Source of the DNA: Maricaulis sp048269565
GTDB lineage: Bacteria > Pseudomonadota > Alphaproteobacteria > Caulobacterales > Maricaulaceae
Assembly (NCBI RefSeq): GCF_048269565.1
Contig: NZ_JBLXIK010000003.1
Span: forward strand, 372,001-436,000
DNA length: 64,000 nt
Direction: 5' to 3'
Shown here: positions 1-8,842 of the stretch, in pieces
Layout: every line of letters begins with the position of its first letter
Numbering within the stretch: the stretch's first letter is position 1
Made by a program: the position numbers and the translations under genes
Notes under the pieces: model-generated
Seen by the model: the letters and a program-made list of their open reading frames with translations, nothing else
Told to the model about the DNA's origin: nothing
The model's database searches: none

Positions 1-179
1 ACGATTTTCTGGGTCTCGGCAAACACCTTGCCGAGCGGCGCACGCACCCGGATCCAGTCCGGTTTGCGCAGGACGGGTGTATCGGCGCGCTTCTGCTTTT
101 CCGGGTGCCGGGCGGCGCGGGTCTCGGAGGCTGTAGCAGCGGCGGCAGACGAGGCTGTGTTGTCGATCAGATTGGCCAT
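1..179 (-). CDS. lipA: Lipoyl synthase LipA, N-terminal fragment (runs off the left edge)
   Basis: Reading leftward from an ATG at 179, the first 59 residues form a low-complexity Ala-rich leader followed by LRKPDWIRVRAP and a GKVFAETQKIV stretch. This is the characteristic start of lipoyl synthase, just before its first cysteine cluster. The radical-SAM enzyme inserts two sulfurs into protein-bound octanoyl groups, making the lipoyl cofactor used by PdhB and PdhC further right in this window. The iron-sulfur cysteine motifs lie outside the window, so the call rests on the N-terminus alone. In related genomes lipA usually follows lpd closely; here about 9.4 kb separates them. Confidence 0.85.
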   Translation of the reverse strand, partial: MANLIDNTASSAAAATASETRAARHPEKQKRADTPVLRKPDWIRVRAPLGKVFAETQKI

Positions 180-452
180 GAACGGGATGTATGCCGGAGC
201 GCGTGGTGGATCAAGCCGGGGCAGCGGTTTGATGGCGGTGGCATACCGTCAGGGACTCGCCGGTCGGGATCATTGACCGCGGCGTGCGGTTCCCGGCACC
301 GTCTCCCGGCGGTAATTCCGCGCCACCGCTGCCTACAAGACCAGGGCGCACGCGACAGGTAACTTATGGATGTATCATGTCTCTCAATAACTTGCCCCGG
401 AGAAAGTGTCCGCTGGTTACGCGGGATTCAGGTTTGCGTGCGATGGTAAAGA

Positions 453-1640
453 ATGCTCGATACCAAGTCGCTCTCAATTGCCCTGATCCTGATCCTGATC
501 ATCGGATGCGTCATGCACCTGGTGAACTGGCGGATGCACCGCGCCAGCCCCGGGGCGAAATGGTGGACGATCGGTCTTTGCTCGCAGACGCTCGCCATTG
601 TGCTGGCGGCGGTCGCGAACTCACAGCCGGACATATCGATGCCCCTCATCCTGCTGGTCAATTACCTCGCATTGGGCGGCACGGTATTGCTGGTCTACGG
701 CACGGCGAGCTTCGCTGAGCGGCCTCTGCCACCGGTGATATATGCCGGGCTTGCCGGAGCGATCGTGCTCGGCCTGGCCTGGTTCACGCTGATCGGACCG
801 TCAATTTCCCTGCGATTAATCCTGGTGGGTCTGGTTCAACTGACCTGCAATGCCCTGATCCTGACCCGGCTTGGCCCCATCGCCAAGCGTGACGGTCCGA
901 TGGGCGTTGTCGTGCTCGCAGCGGCGGTCATCAGCATGATCCTGCTTCTGGGCGGCCTCGGTCTCTGGCAGTTTCTGACCCAGCCGATGCTGACCGGCCT
1001 CTACAGCGAGAGCCCGGTCCTGCCGGCGGTGATGCTGACGCTGATTGCCTGCAAGTCGACGATGATTTTCGGCTATCTGCTCTTGAGCACGGCCTATTCC
1101 CAGGCGCAGCTCGAGCGGATGGCGCTGAACGACACTTTGACAGACCTCCCCAACCGCCGGGCTTTCGAGCGTGAGGTCAGCCAGCGCCTGCGTTCGACGC
1201 GCAAGCACGATCGGCTGATGGCGCTGGCGATCTTCGACATCGACCACTTCAAGCTGGTCAACGATAAACATGGCCATGATGGCGGTGATGACGTGTTGCG
1301 CCATCTCGGCTGGGTCGCCGCGCGTGCCGTGCGGCCGAAGGATTTCGTTGCCCGCGTCGGTGGTGAGGAGTTCGCGGTCCTATTCGATGTCGACGATGCC
1401 GCCGAGCTCGTGACAGCGGCCAACCGCCTCCGGCTCGCGATCGAGATTGATCGCCCCCTGGTTGGCGAACTCCGCCTGCCGATCACCGTGTCTGTCGGTG
1501 CCGCAATGGCCGCGTCCAGTCCTGAACTGGACTTTGGCGCCCTCTACCGGGCCGCCGACCAATCATTATACCAGGCCAAGGCCACGGGACGGAATCGCGT
1601 CGTGGTCGGCGAGGTCGACGGCTTCGACCTGGCGGCCTAG
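453..1640 (+). CDS. Membrane-bound diguanylate cyclase (GGDEF domain)
   Basis: This 395-residue protein has about six predicted membrane helices in residues 1-215, followed by a GGDEF domain. The active site is GGEEF at residues 303-307. An RPKD sequence at 294-297, five residues upstream, matches the inhibitory I-site (RxxD). It is therefore expected to make cyclic di-GMP from two GTP and to be subject to product inhibition. There is no recognisable EAL domain or named sensor domain; the membrane region may sense an unknown cue. The chosen ATG has only a weak ribosome site. Its stop codon overlaps that of the convergent DUF6702 gene by 4 bp. Confidence 0.9.
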   Translation: MLDTKSLSIALILILIIGCVMHLVNWRMHRASPGAKWWTIGLCSQTLAIVLAAVANSQPDISMPLILLVNYLALGGTVLLVYGTASFAERPLPPVIYAGLAGAIVLGLAWFTLIGPSISLRLILVGLVQLTCNALILTRLGPIAKRDGPMGVVVLAAAVISMILLLGGLGLWQFLTQPMLTGLYSESPVLPAVMLTLIACKSTMIFGYLLLSTAYSQAQLERMALNDTLTDLPNRRAFEREVSQRLRSTRKHDRLMALAIFDIDHFKLVNDKHGHDGGDDVLRHLGWVAARAVRPKDFVARVGGEEFAVLFDVDDAAELVTAANRLRLAIEIDRPLVGELRLPITVSVGAAMAASSPELDFGALYRAADQSLYQAKATGRNRVVVGEVDGFDLAA

Positions 1641-2164
1641 TCTGGCTGGTCTGCAGACGGGAAGCGTACCCGGACGGGCTCGCGGCGCCCCGGTCCCTGC
1701 ATCGCAGTCCTCACGAGGCTGTCGATGGTGATATTCGTCATCATGACCTGGTCTTCGAAACTATTGGCCAGCAGATCATTATCGACCAGGAAGGCTGATC
1801 GGTCCTGCGGTACAGCTGCCGTGAAATAGATCCAGATGATTTCGCCATCCAGCTCGGCGCCGACATAGACCGGCTCCATCAGACGGCCATCGCCCTCCCC
1901 GATACGGAAATGGGTTTGCGCATAATTCCCCACGGCCGCAAGACCTTCAGCGGAGGTCAGCCAGGCCTCCTCATCGACCGGTTCGATGCCCAGCGCCTCA
2001 ATCAAATCATGACCATAGACACGGTGCGTGATCTGCAGCTCTCCGGTTGCGGCCGAAATCACCACTTCCGTGACACCGGCATGCACCCGGTGAGCCGCTG
2101 CCGGAGCTGCAATCAGACCGACCGCCGCCAAGGCGGTGGCGATCGTGCGGACCAAGACGCGCAT
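1637..2164 (-). CDS. DUF6702 family secreted protein
   Basis: This 175-residue protein begins with a clear signal peptide (basic start, Ala-rich core, cleavage near AAPAAAH). The mature part starts HRVHAGVTEV and contains ELQITHRVYGHDLIEAL, which I recognise as the DUF6702 pattern. Proteins of that family are commonly encoded beside M1-type peptidases, as here: it starts 2 bp after the end of the M1 peptidase gene, so the two are almost certainly cotranscribed and translationally linked. The biochemical function is unknown. Location is probably periplasmic or surface. Confidence 0.75.
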   Translation of the reverse strand: MRVLVRTIATALAAVGLIAAPAAAHRVHAGVTEVVISAATGELQITHRVYGHDLIEALGIEPVDEEAWLTSAEGLAAVGNYAQTHFRIGEGDGRLMEPVYVGAELDGEIIWIYFTAAVPQDRSAFLVDNDLLANSFEDQVMMTNITIDSLVRTAMQGPGRREPVRVRFPSADQPD

Positions 2165-2166
2165 CC

Positions 2167-4608
2167 CTACTCCGGACGCGCCCGGATCGAATCGCGGGTC
2201 ACGCGCTGATCCTGGTCAGCCATCATGTTCGATTCGCGCGCGCCGGTGCGGTAGAGCTCAAGCCGGGTTGGCTCGATGCGCGACGGGAAATAATTGTCCG
2301 ACCGGTCGGAGTCAGCTGTTTCCTGAAGCGGGTCGAGCTCAACGGAGACGACTTCACGCGACGTCAGATAGGTCCAGGTGACATGGCGCGGGTCGTAACG
2401 CCAGACCTCGGCCGGGATGCGCACAATCTCGGTGGCCCCGTCGGCGAAGGTGAATTCCAGGATGATCGGCATCACGACGCCGCCCTGGTTGGTGAAGTCG
2501 AGATAATAGACACGCTCCCCGCTGGCGAGGATTTCAGCTTCCCAGGCCTCGAGGTCACCGCGATAGCTGGCATAGGCCTCACGCTGGCGCGCGGTGACGG
2601 TCTGGGCATCATTGGCGGAGTAGAATTCGACCACCTCCGGATTGCGGCTGGCATAGGTGGTGATCCCGGCCTCACGATCACGCAGCGGCGTCAGGGCCTC
2701 TGGCTGCGCCGCAAGCTCGGCGCGCTCGCGTGCATTCTCGACGACGGGATCCTGGGTATCGAACGTGCCCTCTGTTACGCGGTCGAGCGAGATGTCGACA
2801 TGCTCGGTCGAGTAGAACCATCCGCGCCAGAACCAGTCGAGATCGATGCCTGAAACCTCTTCCATGGTGCGGAAGAAATCATAGGGCGTTGGACGCTTGA
2901 AGCGCCAGCGACGGGCATAGGTGCGGAAGGCCTCATCGAACAGATCACGGCCAAGAATCGTCTCGCGCAACACCACCAGCGCCGTGGCCGGCTTGCCATA
3001 GGCATTGTCACCCACAGCCATGATGGAATCGGCCTGGGTCATGATCGGCATCTGCACCGATGACGCCATATAGTCGGCGATCAGGCGTGGATCGCCGCGA
3101 CGGGACTCAAAGCCCGCCTCCCATTGCTGTTCGGCCTGGTATTGCAGGAAGGTATTGATCCCCTCATCCATCCAGGTCCATTGGCGTTCATCGGAGTTGA
3201 CGGTCATCGGGAAGTAGATGTGGCCGATTTCGTGAATGATGACATCGATCAGGCCGCGCTTCTGGTAGCGCGAATAGGTCAGATTGCCGTCCTCATCGAC
3301 CACCGGGCGACCGGTGAAACGGCCGCCATTGAAGGTGATCATCGGATATTCCATCCCGCCCTGCGGCCCGGCAATCGATTGCGCCACCGGATAGGGATAG
3401 GGGAAGGAGAAGGATGAATAGACGTCCAGTGTATGCGCAATCACCCGGGTCGAATAGGTCGACCAGAGCGGTTCCGATTCATTGGGATAGAAGGACATCG
3501 CCATCACGCTGTCGGGTGAATCGCCCTCACCGTCCTGCTGCACGCCCATCGCGTCCCAGATGAATTTGCGCGAGCCGGCCCAGGCAAAGTCGCGGACATT
3601 CTCGGCCCGGAAATGCCAGGTCGCTTCGGAGCGTGTGCCGCGGCGTTCATTGGCGCGCGCTTCAGCCGGGGTCTGGATGAAGACCGGATCGCTGGCCGTG
3701 CGGGCTTCTTCAAGACGGTCGCGCTGGGCCTGGGTGAGCACATCCTCGGGATTCTGCAATTCGCCCGTGGCAGCGACCAGGAAGTCCTGCGGCACGGTGA
3801 TGGCGACATCATAATCGCCGAATTCAAGCGTGAACTCGCCGCGACCGAGGAAGGCCTTGTTGTGCCAGCCCTCATAATCGCTGAAAGCGGCGGCGCGCGG
3901 GAAGAATTGCGCCACCTGGAAGATGCAGTCGCCGCCCGTGGTTTCGGTTTCCTCGAAACACTCCCAGCCGGAGCGGCCACCGACCGTGCTGGCTTCTATC
4001 AGGCGGTAATCCCATTCGATGTTCAGGATCACCGCATCCCCGGTCTCCAGCGCATCGTCGAGATCGATCCGCATCAGCGTATCGACAATGGTGAAAGCCA
4101 GCGCATTGCCGGCGGTGTCGGTCACGGACTGGATATTATAGCCGTAACCATCCTCGGCGATCTGGTGGCGGCGGCGCACCGCATAGGCACTGATGCCGTC
4201 TGGCTGCGTGGCACCGACGCGGCCCGACGCGCGCCCGCCGCCGTCCACCGTCTCGGTCATCACTGAGATGGAATCGGGGCGGAAGCGATTCTGGTCGAGC
4301 TGGAACCAGAGGAAGTCGAGCGTATCCGGCGCATTATTGGTGTAGCTGATGCTGGCCGACCCGCTCAGCGTTTTCTCGCGCTCGTCGAGATGGATGCGGA
4401 TGTCGTAATCGACCTGTTGCTGCCAGTAATCCGGCCCGGGGGCTCCGGTGGCGCGGCGTTCGCCATTGGGGCTCGGCCAATCCTCGCCTTCGAACTGGCG
4501 GAAGGCATCGTGCCAGTCACTGACGGTTTGCTGAACAGGCTGGGCGGCCGCGACATTGAGAGTCGCGGCCGCCGCAGCCAGGGCGATTAGTTGGAAGGTG
4601 CGCATCAT
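2167..4608 (-). CDS. M1 family zinc metallopeptidase (secreted)
   Basis: This 813-residue protein starts with a signal peptide ending near VAAAQ. The gluzincin zinc site is complete: HEIGH at residues 459-463 and the third ligand Glu482 in WMDEG, with the 18-residue spacing typical of M1. The region before it has the beta-rich N-terminal domain expected of M1 enzymes, but the classic GxMEN exopeptidase loop appears only as QGGMEYP near residue 420. It should hydrolyse peptides in the periplasm or outside the cell. It forms an apparent operon with the downstream DUF6702 gene. Two ATGs start the frame (4608 and 4605), and either is possible. Confidence 0.9.
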   Translation of the reverse strand: MMRTFQLIALAAAAATLNVAAAQPVQQTVSDWHDAFRQFEGEDWPSPNGERRATGAPGPDYWQQQVDYDIRIHLDEREKTLSGSASISYTNNAPDTLDFLWFQLDQNRFRPDSISVMTETVDGGGRASGRVGATQPDGISAYAVRRRHQIAEDGYGYNIQSVTDTAGNALAFTIVDTLMRIDLDDALETGDAVILNIEWDYRLIEASTVGGRSGWECFEETETTGGDCIFQVAQFFPRAAAFSDYEGWHNKAFLGRGEFTLEFGDYDVAITVPQDFLVAATGELQNPEDVLTQAQRDRLEEARTASDPVFIQTPAEARANERRGTRSEATWHFRAENVRDFAWAGSRKFIWDAMGVQQDGEGDSPDSVMAMSFYPNESEPLWSTYSTRVIAHTLDVYSSFSFPYPYPVAQSIAGPQGGMEYPMITFNGGRFTGRPVVDEDGNLTYSRYQKRGLIDVIIHEIGHIYFPMTVNSDERQWTWMDEGINTFLQYQAEQQWEAGFESRRGDPRLIADYMASSVQMPIMTQADSIMAVGDNAYGKPATALVVLRETILGRDLFDEAFRTYARRWRFKRPTPYDFFRTMEEVSGIDLDWFWRGWFYSTEHVDISLDRVTEGTFDTQDPVVENARERAELAAQPEALTPLRDREAGITTYASRNPEVVEFYSANDAQTVTARQREAYASYRGDLEAWEAEILASGERVYYLDFTNQGGVVMPIILEFTFADGATEIVRIPAEVWRYDPRHVTWTYLTSREVVSVELDPLQETADSDRSDNYFPSRIEPTRLELYRTGARESNMMADQDQRVTRDSIRARPE

Positions 4609-4669
4609 CTATCCTCGGCCAACGGGCCTGACTTGTTGAGGACAGAATTACCGCGAGCCCGGCCCTAGG

Positions 4670-5995
4670 TCACCCCTCGCTTGCGGTGTTGTGATGATTG
4701 GCCGCGGGATCGGCGGTCACGGGACCGTTGCCGCCGCGGTTATGACCGAGTGCGAGGATCCACGCGCCAAGACCGATGCAGAGCAGCAGGACGCCAACCG
4801 TTGCGCCCAGTCCCGGGATAACGCCGAGCGCGAACACGACCGCCATCACCAGCAGGAGGGAGAGTGCGCGCATGCCCAGTCCCAGCCCGCCGTCCTTGCG
4901 GTTGAAGATCATATCGCCCACGGCGATGCCACCAAAGGCGAAGGCCAGGAACAGGATCGGGAAGTAAAGCAACCACAGGAGCGGGATCAGCAAGGCTCCA
5001 ACGATGGTCAGCGCCAGCAGGATCGTCACCATGACGAACACGATCGGGGACATCGCCAGGCTGATGAAGCCGATGACGCCGGAGCTCAGCGGCCGGCGAC
5101 GGAAGGCCGCAGCCACACCCGAAACGCCCCGCGGCGCAACCAGGACCGCCAGCAATCCAAGCAGGAAGGCGCTGCCGGAGAAGATGCCGCCCATGAAGCG
5201 GAATGGTGCACCGATGACACCCCAGGGGCCGTCGAAATCAATATCGATATCGTCCCAGTGCTTGGCGCCGAAATTGAACATCTCGTATTGGTAATCGACA
5301 GCGCCGATGCTGGCGCCTTCCGCAATATCCGGCTCGACCGGACTGCGAACGGTGAGCAGGCCGACAATCCGGGCCGAGGACAGGACAGTGACTTCCTCGG
5401 CGGTCACTTCAACATCGCCTCCGAATGCGCCGTTCAGGACCACATGGCCGCCTTCAATATCGGCATCGCCGTTCAGCGTGCCCAATATCTCGACCGAGCC
5501 GGCGGCCACACGGCTTTCGCCGGAGACCACGGTCGATGCCTCGATAACCACCTCGCCGCCGGCCGCGCGCAGGTCGCCGCCGACAATCGCCGCGATGTGA
5601 ACACTGCCGCCGGCTGCATTCAGCTCGCCGCCGGTCTCGCCCTCAATGCTGACATCACCGCCAGCCGCGTTGAGATCGCCACCGACCATCGCCGCGATAT
5701 TGACGTCACCGCCGGCGATCTCGACGCTGCCATCGACAACCCCGTTCAGGTCAATATCACCACCGAAGAATTCGACATCGCCATGGACCGTCGCATCGAT
5801 CTGGCCATCGCCGGAGACGGCAAAGATATCGCCATCGACTTCGCCGCGAATATTCAGTTCGCCGCCAAGAAAATGAATGTCATCGCTGCTGCCATTGATG
5901 GTGACCTCACCGCCAATGACCTGAGCGTAACCCGCCGCAGTCATTGCGAGAAAGGCCAGCCCCGCGGCCATTATCCGTTTAAACATATTCATCAC
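4670..5995 (-). CDS. Beta-solenoid (polymer-forming, bactofilin-like) membrane protein
   Basis: This 441-residue protein has three parts: a signal peptide (cleavage near AAGYAQ), about 200 residues of short Gly/Asp/Val repeats with a period near 18, and a membrane region with five or six helices (residues about 280-420). The repeat core reads like GGDLNAAGGDVSIEGETGG, alternating buried hydrophobics and glycine turns as in beta-helical polymer-forming or adhesin-like folds. The layout suggests an extracytoplasmic solenoid anchored in the inner membrane. Two shorter lipoproteins with the same repeats are encoded just upstream and beyond the next gene. The exact function is unknown; a scaffold or envelope spacer is an inference. 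Confidence 0.7.
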   Translation of the reverse strand: MMNMFKRIMAAGLAFLAMTAAGYAQVIGGEVTINGSSDDIHFLGGELNIRGEVDGDIFAVSGDGQIDATVHGDVEFFGGDIDLNGVVDGSVEIAGGDVNIAAMVGGDLNAAGGDVSIEGETGGELNAAGGSVHIAAIVGGDLRAAGGEVVIEASTVVSGESRVAAGSVEILGTLNGDADIEGGHVVLNGAFGGDVEVTAEEVTVLSSARIVGLLTVRSPVEPDIAEGASIGAVDYQYEMFNFGAKHWDDIDIDFDGPWGVIGAPFRFMGGIFSGSAFLLGLLAVLVAPRGVSGVAAAFRRRPLSSGVIGFISLAMSPIVFVMVTILLALTIVGALLIPLLWLLYFPILFLAFAFGGIAVGDMIFNRKDGGLGLGMRALSLLLVMAVVFALGVIPGLGATVGVLLLCIGLGAWILALGHNRGGNGPVTADPAANHHNTASEG

Positions 5996-6065
5996 GACTC
6001 TCCCAGCGCCCCCCGGCGGTCAGTTGGATGGTTGATGGTTTCATGCACGCGTGTTCCATACCGGA

Positions 6066-6851
6066 TCAGGACCGGTCAAAAACGGGATCGACATCCTCGC
6101 AATCGCGGCCATTGCGGGGCACGAAGACAAGATTACCCGCCCCGGCGCCAGGTGCGACGTCAGGCGATGTTTCGGCCCAGACTCTCAGGGTGCCGCTGAT
6201 TCGGGCCGTCGATGTCACGACGACCGAGCGGCTGCAGATATCGCCGCCATCATGGATCGTGCCGGTGAGTTCGACGCGGCCGTCATTGTCATCATAATTG
6301 CGCCGGGAGCGAATCTCTCCGACCGATACGATACGCAGGGGGCCGGAAACGCTGCCGCCGAGATGGATGGCATTGCCATTGGCGGTGAGCCCGTCATTGA
6401 ACTGCGCTGCGCTCGTCAGGCTTGCAGCAGCAATCGAAGCCGGGCCCGCGATGCGACCGCTGACATCAAGCGAACCGGCGGCAAGGCTCAGTTCGCCGTC
6501 GACATCGGCCATCCAGTCAATATCACCGCCGGCGATCGAGGCTTCGCCGCCCACCTGGCCGCTGAAATCGATATCGCCGCCGGCAACCGAGACATCGCCG
6601 CCAACCATCAACCGGTCGGCCTCGACATCGCCGGCGACCAGGCTGAGATCGCCACCGAGCCGCCCACGCAGATTGATATTGCCGCCGATACGGCTGTAGT
6701 CGCCATCGCGGTCAAGAACGACATAGCCATCCTGTGTCCGGTCGCCATGTCGCAGCTTGACCTCGCCCTCGCTCCCGTCCACGACGATGACGCAACCCGC
6801 GGTCGCCAGTGCTGCGGCCATCGCCACCGTTATTGCCAATGCCTTGCGCAT
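6066..6851 (-). CDS. Beta-solenoid lipoprotein (polymer-forming repeats)
   Basis: The ATG at 6851 is chosen because GGAGG lies seven bases upstream; an in-frame TTG at 6863 is less likely. The 261-residue product has a lipoprotein signal (LATAGC, with cysteine near residue 19). It then has GG-D-hydrophobic repeats such as GGDVSVAGGDIDFSGQVGG, the same type as in the neighbouring membrane protein. The C-terminal part has two conserved-looking cysteines (GGDICSRS and NGRDCEDVD) that also occur at matching places in the third paralogue at 8843-9523. It is probably an exported lipid-anchored solenoid. The next gene in the same direction starts the membrane paralogue about 70 bp downstream, suggesting an operon. 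Confidence 0.7.
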   Translation of the reverse strand: MRKALAITVAMAAALATAGCVIVVDGSEGEVKLRHGDRTQDGYVVLDRDGDYSRIGGNINLRGRLGGDLSLVAGDVEADRLMVGGDVSVAGGDIDFSGQVGGEASIAGGDIDWMADVDGELSLAAGSLDVSGRIAGPASIAAASLTSAAQFNDGLTANGNAIHLGGSVSGPLRIVSVGEIRSRRNYDDNDGRVELTGTIHDGGDICSRSVVVTSTARISGTLRVWAETSPDVAPGAGAGNLVFVPRNGRDCEDVDPVFDRS

Positions 6852-6929
6852 TTCCGCCTCCAAAACTGCTACCCTGTCATGCGACAGCGGTGAAATTCAC
6901 GCTCCCCAACGTTGATGTCGACCATACAT

Positions 6930-6972
6930 TATCGAAAAACGATATCAAGAACATTTTTTGTTTATCGATAAA
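6930..6972. promoter_or_regulatory. AT-rich divergent control region with two TATCG-type palindromes
   Basis: Between the divergent solenoid lipoprotein and acyl-activating enzyme genes lies an unusually AT-rich patch. It holds TATCG-AAAAA-CGATA at 6930-6944 and a perfect 12-bp palindrome TTTATCGATAAA at 6961-6972. Two related dyads about 30 bp apart in a divergent promoter are typical of operators. The regulator is unknown. Confidence 0.4.
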
Positions 6973-7110
6973 TTATTTCCGTCTTTCAACAAATGGCGCG
7001 GCCCGCTCCAGGCCCTTCATGGCCAAACCGTTTCCCTCTCGCGCTCGCGGTAGTAAGATCGCCCGTAATAATCAGCGTCACCAATAAGGGACGCGCCCGG
7101 GAGGACTTGC

Positions 7111-8766
7111 ATGGCTGATACAACAGCCGCCGATGCCGCCGAGCTTGAGCCGGCGGAATTTTCGGCGAACACCCATTATCGCGGAGCTGAATTCGACCTG
7201 CGCCGTATCCGCAGATCGGTCTTTTCCGCTCTTTTGCAGGCGCGTGGCCGGTTTGGCGGCAAGCGAATCGCTGCCATCGACGCCGATGGCCGCGAATTGA
7301 GCTATGACGACATCATCAAGGCCGCCTTCGCCCTCGGGCATGCGCTCAAAAAGGGCACCGAGCCCGGCGAGGCCGTCGGCATATTGCTGCCGACCGGGGT
7401 CGGTTCGATTATCTCCTTCTACGCCATCTCGGCCTATGGCCGCATCCCGGCGATGCTCAACTTCACCGCTGGCGATCGCGCCCTGAAGGCCGCCTGCAAG
7501 GCGTGCAAGTGCAAGCGCATCGTGACGGCGAAGCGTTTCATCGAGCTGGGCGAGTTGCATGAACTCGAGGCGATGCTTGCTGAGGACCATGAGATCATCC
7601 ATCTTGAGGATGTTCGCGAAAACCTGACCCTGGGCGACAAGATCGCCGCCGCCATCGGCATGGTGGCCCCCTGGGCGGTGCGGGCCCGCCCCTCACCCGA
7701 TGCTGCCGGCGTCTACCTCTTCACCTCCGGCACCGAAGGCGACCCCAAGGGCGTGGTCCTGAGCCATGCCAATCTGCTCGCCAATGTCGAACAGGTCCGT
7801 GACCATGTCCGGATCCTGCCCACCGACAAGGTGTTCAATCCGCTGCCGACCTTCCACTGCTTCGGGCTGACCGGTGGCGTGCTGGTTCCGCTGGGTCTGG
7901 GCGTGCCGACAATCTGCCACCCGACGCCGCTCCAGGCGAAAACCATCGTCAAGCGGATTGCGGAAACCGGCTCCACCATTCTGTTCGCGACCGACACCTT
8001 CATCAATCAGTATGCGCGCGCTGCGGCAAATGGCGAATTGAACTCCCTGCGCTTCGCCGTTTGCGGCGCCGAACGGGTCAAGGACGAGACACGATCCACG
8101 CTGCGGCGGAAATTCAATGTCGAGATCGTCGAAGGCTATGGCCTGACCGAGGCGGCCCCGGTTCTGGCGGTCAACCAGCCCGACAATAACCGCCCCGGCA
8201 CGGTCGGCCAGTTGATGGGCGGCTGCGAAGCCAGGCTGATTCCGGTCGAGGGCATCAATGATGGCGGGCAATTGCATATTCGCGGCCCGAACATCATGAA
8301 GGGCTATATCCGGCCGTCCGCGCCGCTGGTGCTCGAGGCACCGGTCGATGGCTGGCACGACACCGGTGACATCGTCTCGGTCGATGATGGCGGTTTCCTG
8401 CGCATTCGCGGCCGGATCAAGCGCTTCGCCAAGCTCGGCGGGGAAATGGTCTCACTGGCCGTGGTGGAGAACTGCGCCACCTCGCTCTGGCCCGACAGCA
8501 TGCACGCCGCCGCCGCCCTGCCTGACAAGCGCAAGGGCGAGCAGATCATCCTGCTGACCGAATACGCCAAGGCTGATCGCGCCGACCTGATCGCCTTTGC
8601 GCGCAATCACGGCATCAACGAGCTGTCGATTCCGCGCAAGATCATCCATGTCGCCGAGGTCCCGGTGCTGGGCACCGGCAAGACGGATTATGGCCGGGTC
8701 CAGCGCATGGCGGCCGAATTGATGGGCGAAGGGGAAGCCACGCCTGTCCCCGAAACCGCAGAATGA
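7111..8766 (+). CDS. AMP-binding acyl-activating enzyme, Aas-like (acyl-ACP/acyl-CoA synthetase)
   Basis: This 551-residue adenylate-forming enzyme has the P-loop-like motif LFTSGTEGDPKGVVLSH (about 205-221), the YGLTEAAP motif, WHDTGD and the C-terminal lysine loop LGTGKTDYGR. The stretch from the P-loop through LANVEQV, PTFHCFGLT and the following segment is closest to the C-terminal half of Aas (2-acylglycerophosphoethanolamine acyltransferase/acyl-ACP synthetase). The PlsC-like acyltransferase half of Aas is absent. It should activate a fatty acid with ATP; whether the acceptor is ACP, CoA or a lipid cannot be told from sequence. GGGAGGA lies upstream of the ATG. Its position among lipoprotein genes is notable. 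Confidence 0.85.
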   Translation: MADTTAADAAELEPAEFSANTHYRGAEFDLRRIRRSVFSALLQARGRFGGKRIAAIDADGRELSYDDIIKAAFALGHALKKGTEPGEAVGILLPTGVGSIISFYAISAYGRIPAMLNFTAGDRALKAACKACKCKRIVTAKRFIELGELHELEAMLAEDHEIIHLEDVRENLTLGDKIAAAIGMVAPWAVRARPSPDAAGVYLFTSGTEGDPKGVVLSHANLLANVEQVRDHVRILPTDKVFNPLPTFHCFGLTGGVLVPLGLGVPTICHPTPLQAKTIVKRIAETGSTILFATDTFINQYARAAANGELNSLRFAVCGAERVKDETRSTLRRKFNVEIVEGYGLTEAAPVLAVNQPDNNRPGTVGQLMGGCEARLIPVEGINDGGQLHIRGPNIMKGYIRPSAPLVLEAPVDGWHDTGDIVSVDDGGFLRIRGRIKRFAKLGGEMVSLAVVENCATSLWPDSMHAAAALPDKRKGEQIILLTEYAKADRADLIAFARNHGINELSIPRKIIHVAEVPVLGTGKTDYGRVQRMAAELMGEGEATPVPETAE

Positions 8767-8771
8767 ATGGC

Positions 8772-8799
8772 GGGCGGGAGCGCCACAGGCCTCCCGCCC
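8772..8799. terminator. Convergent hairpin, probable terminator
   Basis: A perfect 9-bp stem GGGCGGGAG / CTCCCGCCC with a 10-nt loop sits in the 76-bp gap between the convergent acyl-activating enzyme and solenoid lipoprotein genes. There is no T-run on either side, so termination would be inefficient or Rho-assisted. Confidence 0.45.
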
Positions 8800-8842
8800 T
8801 GCCCGATCCCGGATAGTGCCGGGGCTCAGATATTCCCCGGGC

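Noticed and set aside
4691..6199. A 502-codon open frame antisense to the solenoid membrane gene
   Set aside because: It mirrors the Gly/Asp-rich repeats of the real gene on the other strand, has no recognisable domain, and is a typical GC-rich shadow frame.
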